Shown: positions 1-12,200, numbered from the stretch's first letter. The stretch: 64,000 nt of DNA from Coix lacryma-jobi var. lacryma-jobi (GCA_009763385.1 CM019826.1:93790848-93854847), one strand, 5' to 3'. The notes: a model not told the origin generated them from the sequence alone. Numbers and translations are program-made.

Positions 1-1648
1 AAGTGATTTTTGTCCTATTTCCTCACGAGCACCTTGATTTTAGTTTTCTCCCAGATTTCTCTTCAAAAAGTTGGAGATGAACTCTCGGTCTTTTTTAGAT
101 TTAGCGGCTGGATTACTTCTCCGACAAATTACAGTGGCTGAGGCTCAACTTTCTCTTCAATCGGTCTCGATTTAAGTGTTATCGCGAGATCTCAAGCAGC
201 TCGGTTTTTGACTGTTCTGAAACGTGTTCTTCAGCAGATGAGTTAGTTCGCTTGCTTCTTTAGTTGCTTGTCGTGCTTGATCTCTTTTCCCCACCGCTAT
301 GATCCAGCATAGTGCCTTCTCTGCTGATCGCTGATAGTAGTTAGGTTGTACTATCCTTCTTTCTTGATTCTTGGTTGTTCAGACAACAACAAGAAGTCTG
401 CGGTGCAGCAGCAGGTTAGTATGATTTATGATTGGTCCAATCTATTTGTGATACATCCTTGATTATGCATCCATGATTTGTTTGGTTAGGTTCTTCAGCG
501 CTCAAGAACCATCACCTGGGCATAGGGGCTATGGTGATAAAGTTGACTGCGGCAGCTTTAGAATACCTCATCCATTTTACTAAAGAGATTGGGTTTTACC
601 ACTGAACTTAGAGTGAATCCCGATGATTGAATGCTCATCATGTATATGTCATTCTAAACATATGGTTCCAATTTGCAGATCTTGCATTCTGCAGGAACAA
701 TAGCTGGAGTCTTTGAGATGAAAGTAGAAAATTGCATGCTAGACAAGCATTGGATAATGTGTCCTCATAACTTGTCTTAGTGTTAGTTTTTTTTTACTCT
801 GATTCAATTTTACGTTTGCAGTTGTTAATAAGATCAAGCATCTTGTTGTCGCGCTAAAATCATTGTATGATCACACCTTTGAGGATTTGCACATTGTACT
901 GGTGGCTCGGATAATATATTCAGTGGTGGTCTATAATTACTTGAGATGTGGTTGTATTCATCAAGCATTTGGTTCATATCAAATTAAATTATTGATACGG
1001 TAGTAACTCGTTGCTCAGGTAATAAGTCGTGGCTTCATTCGTACGGTATGGACTTTTATCTCCATATATATTTTCATTGGATCATCCCTATCAATTAAAT
1101 TATTGACAATTAGATTGTTTATTCTCTGTTGTACGGTATGTCTTCTAATAAAGTTATCACCAGTTTTATGCTTTATAAGGTTCCTCTACATCATCATTGA
1201 TTTGATCTGCAACACAATTGTCTATGTATGTTTCAATTTTATTGGAGTAATTTTGTTCCCATAGCAACGCACAGGCACTTACCTAGTTTAGCTAAATTTA
1301 GACATGATAAAGTATTTAATCAAATTTATAATAATAATTTTCTCATCGCATAAAGAACAAAATTTGGAAAAAAAATATTTTGTGTTATACACTAAGATTC
1401 TTGCACAACAAAATAAAATTAAACCATGAATGCTATTGGACATCCTTGAAAACTGTCTTACATTAGATGATACTATAAAAGGTCGTTGTACGGTCTTACA
1501 GATCAATTTAGAGGGTGAAATTTGAAAAAAAAAACATACATCTTGTTGGGTACATAGAAAGGGGTACCCTAATAACTCGATTAAAGAAAAGCTAAACCTC
1601 GACAAAATCCATAATCATTCCTCAGACTCAACACCCAAGCCAGCCGCA
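1..1648. other. AT-rich non-coding sequence outside the transposon nest
   Basis: I see no convincing coding region or recognisable element here. The longest open frame (1288-1605, minus) looks like chance. The stretch has pyrimidine-rich tracts followed by AG (for example near 830) and CAG|GT-like junctions (near 415), so it could be an intron-rich transcribed region or an old decayed element. A short local duplication around 1035 and 1130 shares TACGGTATG and a nearby AATTAAATTATTGA string. It is the only part of the window outside the nested insertions apart from the adjoining repeats, so it is the best candidate for original host sequence. Confidence 0.4.
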
Positions 1649-1807
1649 ATGCCAAACCATACTGGGCCAACCCACGAACGGGTCTCGATGGCTCAATTTG
1701 CGATACCCTCGAGGAATCCCTTCTCGGGACAAAGCCAATCCGCTCGGAAACACCTCGGTTACAGAAACTTCCTGAGCGAACGACGTAGGCTTCGAGTGAA
1801 GATCCAT
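1649..1807. other. Short spacer before the minisatellite
   Basis: This GC-richer stretch contains CTCGAG-like and 'cctcg' words that foreshadow the minisatellite that follows. The phrase 'cctcggttacagaaacttcc' has a decayed second copy near 1818 ('cctcgattacggaaatttc'), so it is probably a degenerate edge of the repeat array. An open frame (1649-1840, plus) has no recognisable domain. Confidence 0.3.
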
Positions 1808-2137
1808 TCAGGGTACCCCTCGATTACGGAAATTTCTTGAGCGAACGAGGCACGCCTTGAGCACCCCTTGAGCACTCATCGAGCACCCCTCGAGGGGCAC
1901 CCCTCGAGCACCCCTCAAAGGGCACCCCTCGAGCACCCCTAGAGCACCCCTCGAGCACTCCTCGGGCACCCCTCGAGCACCCCTCAAGGGGCACCCCTCG
2001 AGCACTCATAGAGCACCCCTCGAGCACTCCTAGAGCACCCCTCGAGGGGCACACCTCGAGCTCTCCTCGGGCACCCCTCGAGCACCCCTCGGACACTCCT
2101 AGAGCACCCCTCGAGGAGGACCCCTCGAGCATTCCTC
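1808..2137. repeat. 12-bp minisatellite (GAGCACCCCTCG core)
   Basis: About 330 bp is built from a 12-bp core, GAGCACCCCTCG, with variants GGGCACCCCTCG and AGGGGCACCCCT. CTCGAG (XhoI) palindromes recur where units abut. Because the unit length is a multiple of three, several minus-strand frames stay open and encode a repeated R-G-V-L-E-G-C-S-like peptide. That is a property of the repeat, not evidence of a gene. Shorter tracts of the same core recur at about 2430-2535 and 2835-2880. Confidence 0.9.
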
Positions 2138-2884
2138 CGACCTCGGGGGTCAGCGAGGTTGATGACGGATATTTGCGCGTTGGGGATTACCTTGTGCATG
2201 CGACGAGGCATGGTCCGCCATGCTCGCTAGCCCTGCTCGGCCTCGATGTAGATCACGCAGGACACGGATGAGGCCACCGACGACGGCGCGACTGAGGTCA
2301 GGGACGCCAGAGCCTGTGCCATCGGATCTGCCGGCCCCGGATCTCGCGAAGTGAAGGGAGGTGATAGCGGCAGTAGAGAGGATAGAGACAACACGGTGTG
2401 TGCGGCCTGTGGGGAGATGTAGGAGTGGGTCGAGCACCCCTCAAAGGGCACCCCTCGAGCACTCCTAGAGCACCCCTCGAGGGGCACCCCTCGAGCTCTC
2501 CTCAGGCACCCCTCGAGGAGCACCCCTCGAGCATTCCTCTGACCTCGGAGTCAGCGAGGTTGATGACAGATATTTGCACGTTGGGGATTACCTTGTGCAG
2601 GCGACGAGGCATGGTCCGCCATGCTCGCTAGCCCTGCTCGGCCTCGATGCAGATCACGCAGGGCACAGATGAGGCCACCGACGATGGCGCGACTGAGGTC
2701 AGGGACGCCAGAGCCTGTGCCATCGGATCTGCTGGCCCCGGATCTTGCGGAGTGAAGGGAGGTGATGGCGGCAGTAGAGAGGATAGAGATAACATGGTGT
2801 GTGCGGCCTGTCGGGAGATGCAGGAGTGGGTCGAGCACCCCTCAAAGGGCACCCCTCGAGCACTCCTAGAGCACCCCTGGAGGG
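2138..2884. repeat. Tandem duplication of a ~401-bp unit
   Basis: Two adjacent copies begin at about 2139 and 2541 with the same order of sequence: 'gacctcgg..gtcagcgaggttgatgac', a roughly 290-bp unique segment, then a short tract of the 12-bp minisatellite. They differ by scattered substitutions, a few percent by eye. The second copy is cut at 2884 by the LTR of element A. Weak open frames on both strands are duplicated along with it and show no known domain. Confidence 0.85.
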
Positions 2885-3350
2885 TGTGGGGATGTTACCT
2901 CCGTATACCCCCATGGACCTACTTGGGCTGCTCACCAAATACGACCCAACCGGAAGGCCTTGCAGCTCGCGACCAGGCTGTCGCAACCGCCAAGGACTCT
3001 CCTGAAGCCTTGTTCGTCAAGGAAGATCTTAATAGATAGACCCGGATTCCTTGCCAAAAGGAACCGATTGTAATCTATTAGGATTCGGCAAGTTGTAACC
3101 CTGCTCCTTGGCTATATAAGACGAGCAGGGACCCCCTCCAAAGACACACGATATTCCAATCCAGCAATACAAACCAGCCACCAGAACACAGGACGTAGGG
3201 TATTACGATGACTTGCCGGCCCGAACTTGTCTAAATCGCCATCTCACGTCCCTGTGTTTACGCTTGTGTAGACGTCTCGCACGCCTCCACCATCTAATCT
3301 ACTACCTTGGGCCTACCCCTCGGTAGACTGTCGACCATATTTTGTTGACA
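2885..3350 (+). repeat. Element A 5' LTR (466 bp)
   Basis: It starts TGTGGGGATGTT and ends GTTGACA. A TATA box (TATATAAG) lies at 3113-3120. The LTR of element C at 18263-18728, read on the minus strand, has exactly the same length and clear similarity, roughly 10% different by eye. A and C are therefore separate insertions of one family rather than two LTRs of one insertion. Confidence 0.88.
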
Positions 3351-3352
3351 GT

Positions 3353-3370
3353 TGGCGCGCCAGGTAGGGG
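3353..3370 (+). other. Element A primer binding site
   Basis: TGGCGCGCCAGGTAGGGG begins two bases after the LTR. The same 18-mer follows the 5' LTR of F, and B has it with one change. I infer the primer-binding function from its position and from the TGG start that pairs with a tRNA CCA end. I do not assign the tRNA. Confidence 0.8.
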
Positions 3371-3387
3371 GGTGTGCTACGACACCA

Positions 3388-4444
3388 TGATCTGCCAAGC
3401 GGTCACTTTTCCCCGCTCCAAGGTTCTTCCGGAGGCTGGCAACATTTTTTAGATTGGATCTATGATCTGGACCGTCAGTGACCCCGTCCCTGCTCCGGAG
3501 ACCATGGAATCTGCGCAGCTTCCTGCACCGGGCATCTCGCCGTCCACCCAACGTGTCATCACGCCAGCACGTCGCGCACCGAGAATCGTCCCCTGCGACA
3601 ACCTGATCGAAGCCATTGACCGGGCCAATCAAGGGATCGTAGAGTGCATCGACGCCATCGAGGTGGCTCGCGTGCAACTCTATGGCCATCCTCGTCTCCA
3701 ACAGCACCCACATACGCCATCGGGAGTCTCCAGCGCTCAACTCACCCGCCGCCCTAGATTGGATCTGCATCCGGATCGTCGCCATGCTTCATCAACAAAC
3801 TCCATGCCCTTCAGCCTACGCGGCATGGCTTCTACGTTCCAGCACTAGGCGCTGCGACAACTCTCCGACCAGCTCTAGTCCTTCGGCTTTGACCAGGTGG
3901 TTCCGACCAACCCGCGCGACCAGGCGACTGTGGCTCCACTTGTAGGCATGGTGACTTTCCACGAGATCTCCGGTGACACCATCTCGGTGACTTCGGCATC
4001 TGGATCTACTACAATAAGCAACTCCGTCTCCACGCAGACTACTACTGTAATCTCCAATGAATCCGGTGCCGACTTCCCGCCGTATCATGGGGGCATCATC
4101 TTCAATGTCTCCACCGATAGTGCTCCACATCCGAACGAGACGGACGCCGAACAAGCCAACCGTGAGCAGCGCAACATCGATCGACAGCGTCGACGTGATG
4201 ACCAATGACGCGACCAGGAGTGCCGCAATCGGGAGCGCCGTGACGACGAACACCGTGATCGAGAACGCCGAGATCGAGACAACATTGGGGGCTGTGAGCT
4301 CATCTTCGAATTCGACAGGGTCGATGATCAGCCCATCTACTCGACCCCAAGCGCCAATCTCGCCGTCGTCTCCAGTGAACTCTCCAAGCTTCCTGTCACC
4401 CTGGAGCTCCGGAAGATTGTCGCCCACGTCAAGGCTGTTGCGGT
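3388..4444 (+). pseudogene. gag: Element A gag, N-terminal part, broken
   Basis: A plus-strand reading starts near ATG 3388 and is open in pieces: about 3462-3848, then 3897-4208, then a further arginine-rich part to 4444. The last part is rich in R, D and E (repeated RRDxEHRDRERRD-like text), followed by a segment with the pattern of the Tat gag N-terminus ('xxNLAVVSSELSKLP'). Several in-frame stops occur, for example after 3846 and near 4206. The gag core, zinc knuckle and pol are absent because B and then C are inserted in it. The family is inferred from layout and this short motif. Confidence 0.6.
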
Positions 4445-4874
4445 TGACGGACCAGAATGTTAGAGATATCATCAAAAGATGAGTACTCGGACTGATCCTG
4501 GGAAGTCGCAGGAGATCTAGAGACATGGTATGAAGAGGACATCGATTAGGATTCTCACTATAACTTAGTCGAACTACTGAAGGAAGTCTTGTAATTAGAA
4601 TAGGACTCCTCTGTTGTAATCGACTAGGACTCGGAATGTGCTATGCTTTACCCGGATATATAAGGGGAAGCAGGCACATATCCCTACCATCGAATTTCAG
4701 ATCATAACACAAGGCACACGCCACCACTGGACGTAAGGTATTACGCTATTAAGCGGCATGAACCAATATAAATCGTTGTCCCTATGTACTCGTCGAGTTC
4801 TATGAACGCCGATCCCCACCGAACAAATCATCTGGGAATCCCCAAGACGAGTTGCCGGTTAACAAACACCAACA
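4445..4874 (+). repeat. Element B 5' LTR (430 bp)
   Basis: It starts TGACGGACCAGAATG and ends ACACCAACA. A TATA box (TATATAAG) lies at 4657-4664. It matches 17771-18200 in length and throughout its sequence. GCGGT immediately precedes it. Confidence 0.96.
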
Positions 4875-4876
4875 GT

Positions 4877-4894
4877 TGGCGTGCCAGGTAGGGG
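4877..4894 (+). other. Element B primer binding site
   Basis: TGGCGTGCCAGGTAGGGG lies two bases after the 5' LTR. It differs by one base from the A and F sites (T for C at position 6). Confidence 0.85.
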
Positions 4895-5008
4895 CTCTCG
4901 GCGATTCCACGATCAAGAGCTCGACGAACCACTACAACATGTTCTCACCGGGATCAATTTTCGTTTTTGGTTCATGGACCTGTATCGCGGACGATCACGG
5001 AAAGCTGC

Positions 5009-6344
5009 TGTTGACTCTCACTAATGCTCATAATTAACCATTAATTATTGCATGAAATGACACTAAATGAATCACAAAGCATAGTTGTAGGGTTTGAAAC
5101 TAACAAGTTCTACGAGTTTTGGTGCTCTCACTTGTTTTGTAGGACATCCGTATTTTTACCATATAAAAGCATCTCAAGTGATGAATTGGAGTGCACCATT
5201 GCGAAGAGCTCGTCGAGACAATCGAAACGGACATATCATTTGCTATATTCGGAGTCCCGGATGAAAAGATATTAATTTCGCTACGAAATCTACAAAAGAA
5301 GGATCGAAGACACCAGAAGACACCACGAGGCGGCCCGCCACGTGGGCCCACTAGGCCAGACCGACCGGTCTATGGGCAAGACCGACCGGTCGGCCACGGA
5401 GACCATTTCGCCTCCGCCTTCTGGAACCTTCTTCCACCGCCTCCTAGGATGCATCTCCACCGTCCCTGAAGTCGGTTTGATCCAACGGTGGGCGATAAAC
5501 GTGACGCGGATCGATGACATGGCGATTCCTTGCCCCCTACTCCACCTCGGGCTATATAAGCAGCCCCAGACCCCCCTCTCCAGGCATCTCCATCTTCATT
5601 ATTCATCTCCACATCAGAAACTAGGGTTTCAATTAGAAGTAGAGATCCCTCTAGTTGATCTTCTAGTTCTAGATCTAGTTCTAGTTCATCATCTAGTTGT
5701 AATCTAGAGAGAGAAAGGAGAGAGCTGAGGAGGAGCTGGATCTGTCGGATCTTCCTCGACATTGTATTGGTGCAGCATCTAGTTCGTCTTCAAGTAATCT
5801 CCAGGTTCTTCATTTACTATTTCTAAGTATTATATTTAATTTTAGTTCTTGCTTTATTTCATTTACTGGATCTCCGCTCGTATTGAGTGCTCTAGTTATT
5901 TGCAGTAATTAGAGTAGTAAGCGTTAGTGTAGACGTGGCATCTAGACTAGGGTTTACCTGAGTTTGCACCCAGCCCCACGGATAGTTGTGGTAGCCCCAG
6001 GTGGTGACAACCCTGACGGCCGACGTAGTCCACCACGTTCGGGTTGGTGTTTATAGGACCGTAGTCGGAGCTTCCTAGCCCCTTTCTCATCCCTTTCTGT
6101 GGCTAGTGTTCTGATGTCCCGAAGTAAGTAAAGTATAGTTAGCCTTTAATTAGATAGACCTGCTTAGAAAACCCTAAATCTCTCTCTATACCCATATTAT
6201 CATTCTTTTCTTGGACGTTCTTGATTCTTCTAGTACACTTCACGTTCCCCGTGGAAATCGATACCCTAGAATACTCTCGGGTGAAAGCTACATCGGTATC
6301 CGTGCGCTTGCGGATTCTTCTGTGTGCGTTTAAAATACCCAACA
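5009..6344 (+). mobile_element. Solo LTR G (Athila-type, 1,336 bp)
   Basis: The ends are TGTTGACTC and CCCAACA, so the short inverted repeat is TGTTG/CAACA. The flanking duplication is GCTGC at 5004-5008 and 6345-6349. No internal region is present, so this is a solo LTR, presumably left by recombination between two LTRs. A TATA box (TATATAAG) is at 5553-5560, preceded by GACCGGTC palindromes near 5365 and 5385. The 3' end (GATACCCTAGAATACTC, GGTGAAAGCTAC) resembles the LTR end of Athila element E. A TCTAGT-rich simple-repeat stretch lies at about 5640-5705. It sits between B's PBS and gag. Confidence 0.93.
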
Positions 6345-6438
6345 GCTGCATCGACATCTTCAACCTGATCCAGAAGCACAAGACATACCAAAGGCAGATG
6401 ATCTCACTCGAGACCTGAAAAATCTAGCAATCCAAGAA

Positions 6439-8338
6439 TTGCAAGCTCTGGGAGACCAGGTCGAGGCATCCGACTCCTACTCGGACATGAACTCTCGACT
6501 CGATAAGGACTCGGATTCTAGACCCTGTGTCACTTTCGGACTTCGCAATTCAGCTAGGAACTTCCAAAGGTTGTTCGAATCAAATGTCACAAGGCTTCAA
6601 CAGATCCCTTTGACAGGAGCCCAACGAGGACTCATTTTCAGTTCAACCAAGGAAGACAACATCGTTCATTGGCCAATACAGCCAGCGCCTGCTAGGTTGG
6701 TTGGCACAATCGATCAACAACTTCCATATCAACATGGACATCAGCTCCCCTTTGAGGACCATGATACCTCAACAGAGCTAATCTCCAGTGCTTCAACCTT
6801 GGAATCGGTTACACCAGGATCAACAAATCAAGGCTACACTCGTGAAGTCTTCATGGAAGGACACCAGTCAGCTCTACGACCTCTGACTCCTCCAGACGTC
6901 TTTCGGGATGATGAGACCTTGAGCATGATCTCGGATGATGATCCAGAAGAACCCGGTGAAACCAAAAACTTAAAAGCAGAGCGACTAAGGAAGAATCTAG
7001 CTAAAGACGCTCGGAGAAGGCGAGCAAATCATCGCAAGGAAGCTATGGAACACTACCACGCACAACTGAAGGAATATAACAGTCGACAATGTTTGGAAGA
7101 GGAAGCAGAGCGCCAGGATCATAGTCAGCGGGATTAGGAACTCCAGTCCCAAGATGACCGTAACAGACGGCGAGCCGACTGCTCACGCAACCTCGAACCC
7201 GAATTCGTAAGGGTCGCTGGTCATAAAGTATATCAAACACCCTACCAAAACATTATGGCTCTGGCTACAGAAATAGGAGCTAAGGACAATCGCACACCCT
7301 ATGAGAAACGATGATTGGTTATGCTTCAGACTACTGCACTACAACTTAAAGGCAGAAGCCTCGAGACCTTGGTCGACGATCAAGATTCATCCCACACAAG
7401 TCAAAGACGACCCGTCCATGAGTGCCTCGGCCGGGTCCCGGCCAGAAGCCGCCTTGGGGGCCGTGTCCCTGATCAAGCTGAAGGAGGGGCCAAATCATCT
7501 TTCCGAGGAGTCAGAAATCTAGCATCAGACGCAGTTGACCGTTTCCCCTGTTTTTCCCGCCGGCTTCGAGAAGTCCCATTCCCGCGCAAATTCAAACCCG
7601 GGAACTACTCCAAGTACGATGGAAAAACAGAACCTAAACGATGGCTCAGACGCTCAGGTAGTCGAGTTGGCAGGCGGCAGCAACGACATCAAGGCACTTT
7701 TTCTCCCCATGGCTCTAGAGACGATGCCCCTTGCATGGTTCGACAGACTTAAGCCCGAGTCCATTGACTCCTGGGAACAACTCCATCGCATCTTCATAGA
7801 AAACTTTGCGGGTGTTCCCGAGCGATCAGACCCTCGGACCAAGCTTAGATCCTGCAAGCAACAGAAGAACGAGACCATGCGAGAGTACTACAGACGTTTC
7901 TCTGAGATTCGCTCCACAGTCCAGGACATAACAGACAGAGAAGTGATTGATCTCTTTGGCAATGGAATCTGCGAAAGATACAATTACAAAGACTTCATCA
8001 AGCACGACCCGACCACGGCAGACGAGTTTCATCGGGCGGTCAACTCCATGATGGCGACAGAAGAACACACACATGAGCGCTTTCCGGATAAGAACACGCA
8101 AGGTGATCGAGGGAACAATCAGAGAGGCCCTCAGGCTGCTCAGCAAAGCACTCGGAAGAGAACCGGGGATAATACTATTGCAGCAATGGAACCTAAAAAG
8201 AAAGGAAACAAGCCCTTAAGCTTTGATGACCTCCTAGATGGCCCATGCCCCTTCCATCTGAAAGGAAAGCATCAGGCCAGGTTCTGTCATCAACTTAAGG
8301 AGCGAGGTTTGAACTCCGATTTCAACAAAGGCAAATAG
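6439..8338 (+). pseudogene. gag: Element B gag, broken
   Basis: This is the gag polyprotein that packages the element RNA. The N-terminal part (6439-7137) is acidic, then rich in K, R and E. An in-frame TAG (7135) and a TGA near 7312 interrupt it. The reading then shifts frame near 7640, and the core continues to 8338. The core carries the retrotransposon gag pattern: a W-F-D-R-L segment, then W-E-Q-L-H-R-I-F-I-E-N-F, and later a C-P-F-H...F-C-H segment where the zinc-binding end is expected. About 630 codons in all. Start chosen: the first ATG after G's insertion. The true start may lie a little upstream, since the frame is open from about 6350. Confidence 0.78.
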
Positions 8339-8469
8339 GACAAGGGGAAGAAGACAGCCAAAGACTCTCAACAGGGCGCTAGCGGTTTCCAACACCCCAA
8401 AGGCACCATCAATGTCATATTCGGAGGAGTAACCACAAGTGACAGCAAGCGCCTTCAGAAGCTCTCTTT

Positions 8470-9278
8470 GCGAGAAATCTTGTCTACCGAACCAGCAACC
8501 CTAGATATCTGGATTGGTCTAAGCACCCAATCAATTTCACTCGAGCAGATCAATGGACCAGCGTCTCCAATGCATGGCATTACCCGCTAATCCTGGATCC
8601 TATAGTAGCCAGGTTTAAACTGGAAAGGATTCTCATTGATGGAGGAGCAGGACTCAATGACATCTTCGTGAGTACCCTACACAAGATGAACTTGGACCTA
8701 GCAACCCAACTTACCCCATCAAGCGCCCCCTTTTACGGCATAGTACCCGGAAAGGCGGCTATACCACTCGGAAGAATAATACTACCCGTCACTTTTGGAA
8801 CTCCAACCAACTACCGGACAGAGTACATTAGTTTCGAGGTAGCCGACTTTGATTCATCATATCACGCCATATTTGGCCGACCAACGATCACCAAGTTTAT
8901 GGCAGTACCACACTCCCGTATCTTCTGCTAAAGATGTCGGGTCCTAAAGGCATCTTGACTTTCAAGGGGGGCCTGAAGCGATCCTTCGAATGCGACACAG
9001 AGGCTGTCCAAATCACTGAGAAAGCTCACCTCGCCTTGGAAGTATAGGAAATTGCGCAGATGGTACATAACGCCAAGCCTGGAGATTCTGAAATCCCAAC
9101 CAAGAAGGCGGGAACCATCCAGACGCCAGCTGAAGTTTCTACAAAAGCCATCAACCTTGAAACCGGCGATCCCTCGAAGACGACGGTCATTAGTGCTCAC
9201 CTATCTGAAGAATAGGAACTCGCGCTCACCAAGTTCCTCAAAGCAAACAAAGACATATTTGCCTAGAAACCAGCTGAC
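8470..9278 (+). pseudogene. pro: Element B aspartic protease and linker, broken
   Basis: The protease cleaves the gag-pol polyprotein. The active-site motif I-D-G-G-A-G is at about 8635-8652. It is followed by the family pattern P-x-Y-G-I-V-P-G-K (near 8730) and A-I-F-G-R-P (near 8870), where G-R-P marks the C-terminal end. A frameshift near 8920 moves the linker to another frame. That linker then has three TAG stops (about 9046, 9213 and 9264). The last falls where the family usually has Trp, as expected from a G-to-A change. Confidence 0.8.
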
Positions 9279-12200
9279 ATGCCAGGGGTTCCAAGGAACT
9301 TGGCTGAGCACAAATTAGAGTTGACAGAGGGCTCCAGACCCATCAAGCAAAGGTTGCGACGTTTCTCGCCAGAAAAGAAGGAAGCAATAAAAAAGGAAAT
9401 AGCCAAGCTACTAGCAGCTGGGTTCATCAGGGAGATTCTTCACCCAGAATGGCTAGCTAACCCCGTGCTAGTAAGAAAAAGAACTCTGCAGAGTGGCGCA
9501 TGTGTGTCGATTACACGGACCTCAACAAGCACTGTCCAAAGGATCTCTTTGGATTACCGAGGATAGACCAAATAGTCGATGCCACCGCAGGTTCCGCCCT
9601 ATTATCCTTCCTGGATTGCTACTTGGGGTACCATCAGATTGCCCTCAAAGAAGAAGATCAACCCAAAACATCATTTATAACTCCCTTTGGCGCCTATTGT
9701 TATAAAATCATGTCCTTCAGGTTGAAGAATGCAGGAGCCACCTATCAACGAGCTATCCAGGACTGCTTAGGCAACCAAATCGGCCGCAACGCGGAAACTT
9801 ATGTGGATGACGTGGTCATAAAAACAAAGGACCCGACTACTCTCATATCTGATCTAGAGGAAACTTTTACCCGCCTGCGCACATACAAGTGGAGGCTCAA
9901 CCCCACAAAATCCGTATTCAGAGTACCCTCGGGTCAATTACTCGGATTCTTGGTTAGTCATCGAGGCATCGAGGCTAGCCAAAAGCAGATTAATGCCATC
10001 ACCAGCATGAAGCCTCCAACATCGGTTAAGGATGTTCAGAAGCTCACTGGGTGTATGGCAGCTCTCAACAGATTTATCTCAAGACTAGGAGAAAAGGGAT
10101 TACCTTTCTTCAAGTTACTCAAAGCCGGGGATAAATTCTGGTGGACAGAAGAGGCTGATCAGGCTTTTGAACAGCTCAAAAGCTACGTGATGAACCCCCC
10201 CATTTTGTCACCACCAGAACCCCGAGAGCCGATGATGTTGTACATCGCCGCTACCACACACGTTGTCAGCACAACAATAGTGGTGGAGCGCAAAGATGAG
10301 AAGCACATGTATAATACCCAACGACTAGTATATTACATCAGCGAGGTACTCTCTGATTCGAAGACAAGGTACCCACAGGTCCAGAAGCTGCTTTATGCTA
10401 TACTCATTACCTCAAGGAAGCTACCACACTATTTCGAAGCCCACAAAATCACAGTTGTCACGGATTTTCCATTAGGAGAAATCCTTCACAACCGTGATGC
10501 TACAGGAACAATATCCAAATGGGCAGTCGAGCTCGGAGCACTCAACATCAAGTTCATCCCAAGGAAAGCAATCAAGTCACAAGCTCTGGCTGATTTCATT
10601 GCTGAGTGGACAGAATTTCAACAAGATCAAGACAACGCCATCCCAGAACATTGGAAGATGTACTTCGACGGGTCCCTAAAACTCGGAGGTGCAGGCGTAG
10701 GAGTTCTACTTGTATCACCAGCCGGAGAGCAACTCAAGTACGTTCTGCAAATTATGTGGCCGACTACCAATAATGAAGCAGAATACAAGGCGCTACTACA
10801 CGGGTCAAAACTAGTAGTCACATTGGGTATCAAGCGACTACTAGTCTATGACGATTCTTCTGTGGTGATTCACCAAGTCAACAAGGATTGGGACTGCACC
10901 AAGGAGACTATGGACGTCTATTGCGCCGAGGTTCGCAAGATAGAGAAGAATTTTTCAGGCTTGGAGCTCATCCATATTACTCAAGATCTCAACGTTGCTG
11001 CCGATGTTCTAGCCAAATTGGGATCCGACAGAGCTCCTGTTCCAAGCGACATCTTCGTTCATGAGCTATCCAAACCTTCCATTAAACAGGAAGAAGAACC
11101 CAACCCGACACCATCCACGCAGATTCTAACATTATCACTCGATTGGACTAAGGTTTTCATTGACTACTTCAAAGAGCACAAGTTACCGGGTGATAAAGCC
11201 TCCGCAGAGCAAGTTACCAGACGAAGCAAGAACTATGTTCTAATCGGGGATAAGTTGTACCGACATGGTTCCTCGTCTGCAGTTCTATTAAAGTGTGTTT
11301 CTCCTGAAAAAGGCCAAGGTATATTGAACAAAGTCCACTCCGGGTGCTGTGGGAACCATGCAGCCTCAAGGACACTAGTAGGAAAGATCTTCAGATCCAG
11401 GTACTATTGGCCCTCCGCTCTGAAAGATGCAGAAGACTTAGTCCACCGCTGTCAGTCATGTTAGTTATTTGCCAAGAAGCAACATGCTCCAGTGCACGAA
11501 TTAATCTGCATTCCACCATCATGGTCTTTCTCGTGCTGGGGACTCAACATGGTGGGTCCTCTTAAGCGTGCTCCGGGTGGTTTCGAATACATCTACATGG
11601 CAATTGATAAATTTACCAAGTGGATCGAGTACATGCCCTTGGTGAAATTCAGTGCAGCGAAGTCAGTGCAATTCATGCAAAATATCTTCTACCGCTTCGG
11701 CATGCCTCACAGGATCATCACTGACCTCGGCTCTCCCTTTATGACAATTGAGTTCAAATCATGGGCCAGTGACTGTGGAGTGAAAATCGACTACGCCTCA
11801 GTAGCTCACCCTCAGTCAAATGGTCAGGTTGAATGAGCAAACGCCCTCATCTTAGCCAGCCTAAAACCGAGACTATTTGATCTCTTAAAGGACCACGACA
11901 GAAAGTGGGTAGAAGAATTACCTTAGGTAGTCTGGGGGCTGCGGACACAACGGAGCAGGGCAACAGGACAGACTCCCTTCTTCTTGGTCTACGACACAGA
12001 AGCAATCCTTCCCGCAGACTTAATCTGGAACTCGCCACGGGTAGAACAATACAATGAAGGTGAAGCTGATAATACTCGGCGACTAGAAGTCGACAGTCTT
12101 GAAGAAGCTCGGACAGCCGCATTGTGTTAGTCGGCAAGATATCTCCAAAGGATGAGGCGCTACTACGACAAGAACGTCCATCATCGCACTTTCCAGGAAG

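Larger units (their letters stand above)
2885..4444 (+). mobile_element. Element A: Tat/RIRE2-like gypsy retrotransposon, 5' part
   Basis: This is a plus-strand LTR retrotransposon of which only the 5' LTR, primer binding site and the beginning of gag are visible. It is interrupted at 4444 by complete element B. It resumes for 62 bp (18201-18262) and is interrupted again by inverted element C of the same family. No 3' LTR occurs in the window. The five bases before it are GAGGG; the matching target-site copy lies outside the window. The family is assigned from LTR layout, the PBS sequence shared with F, and an N-terminal gag resembling the Tat/RIRE2 lineage. Confidence 0.8.

Noticed and set aside
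1808..2211. Overlapping minus-strand open frames in the minisatellite
   Set aside because: They follow from a 12-bp repeat with no stop codon in those frames; no start context, domain or codon bias supports genes.
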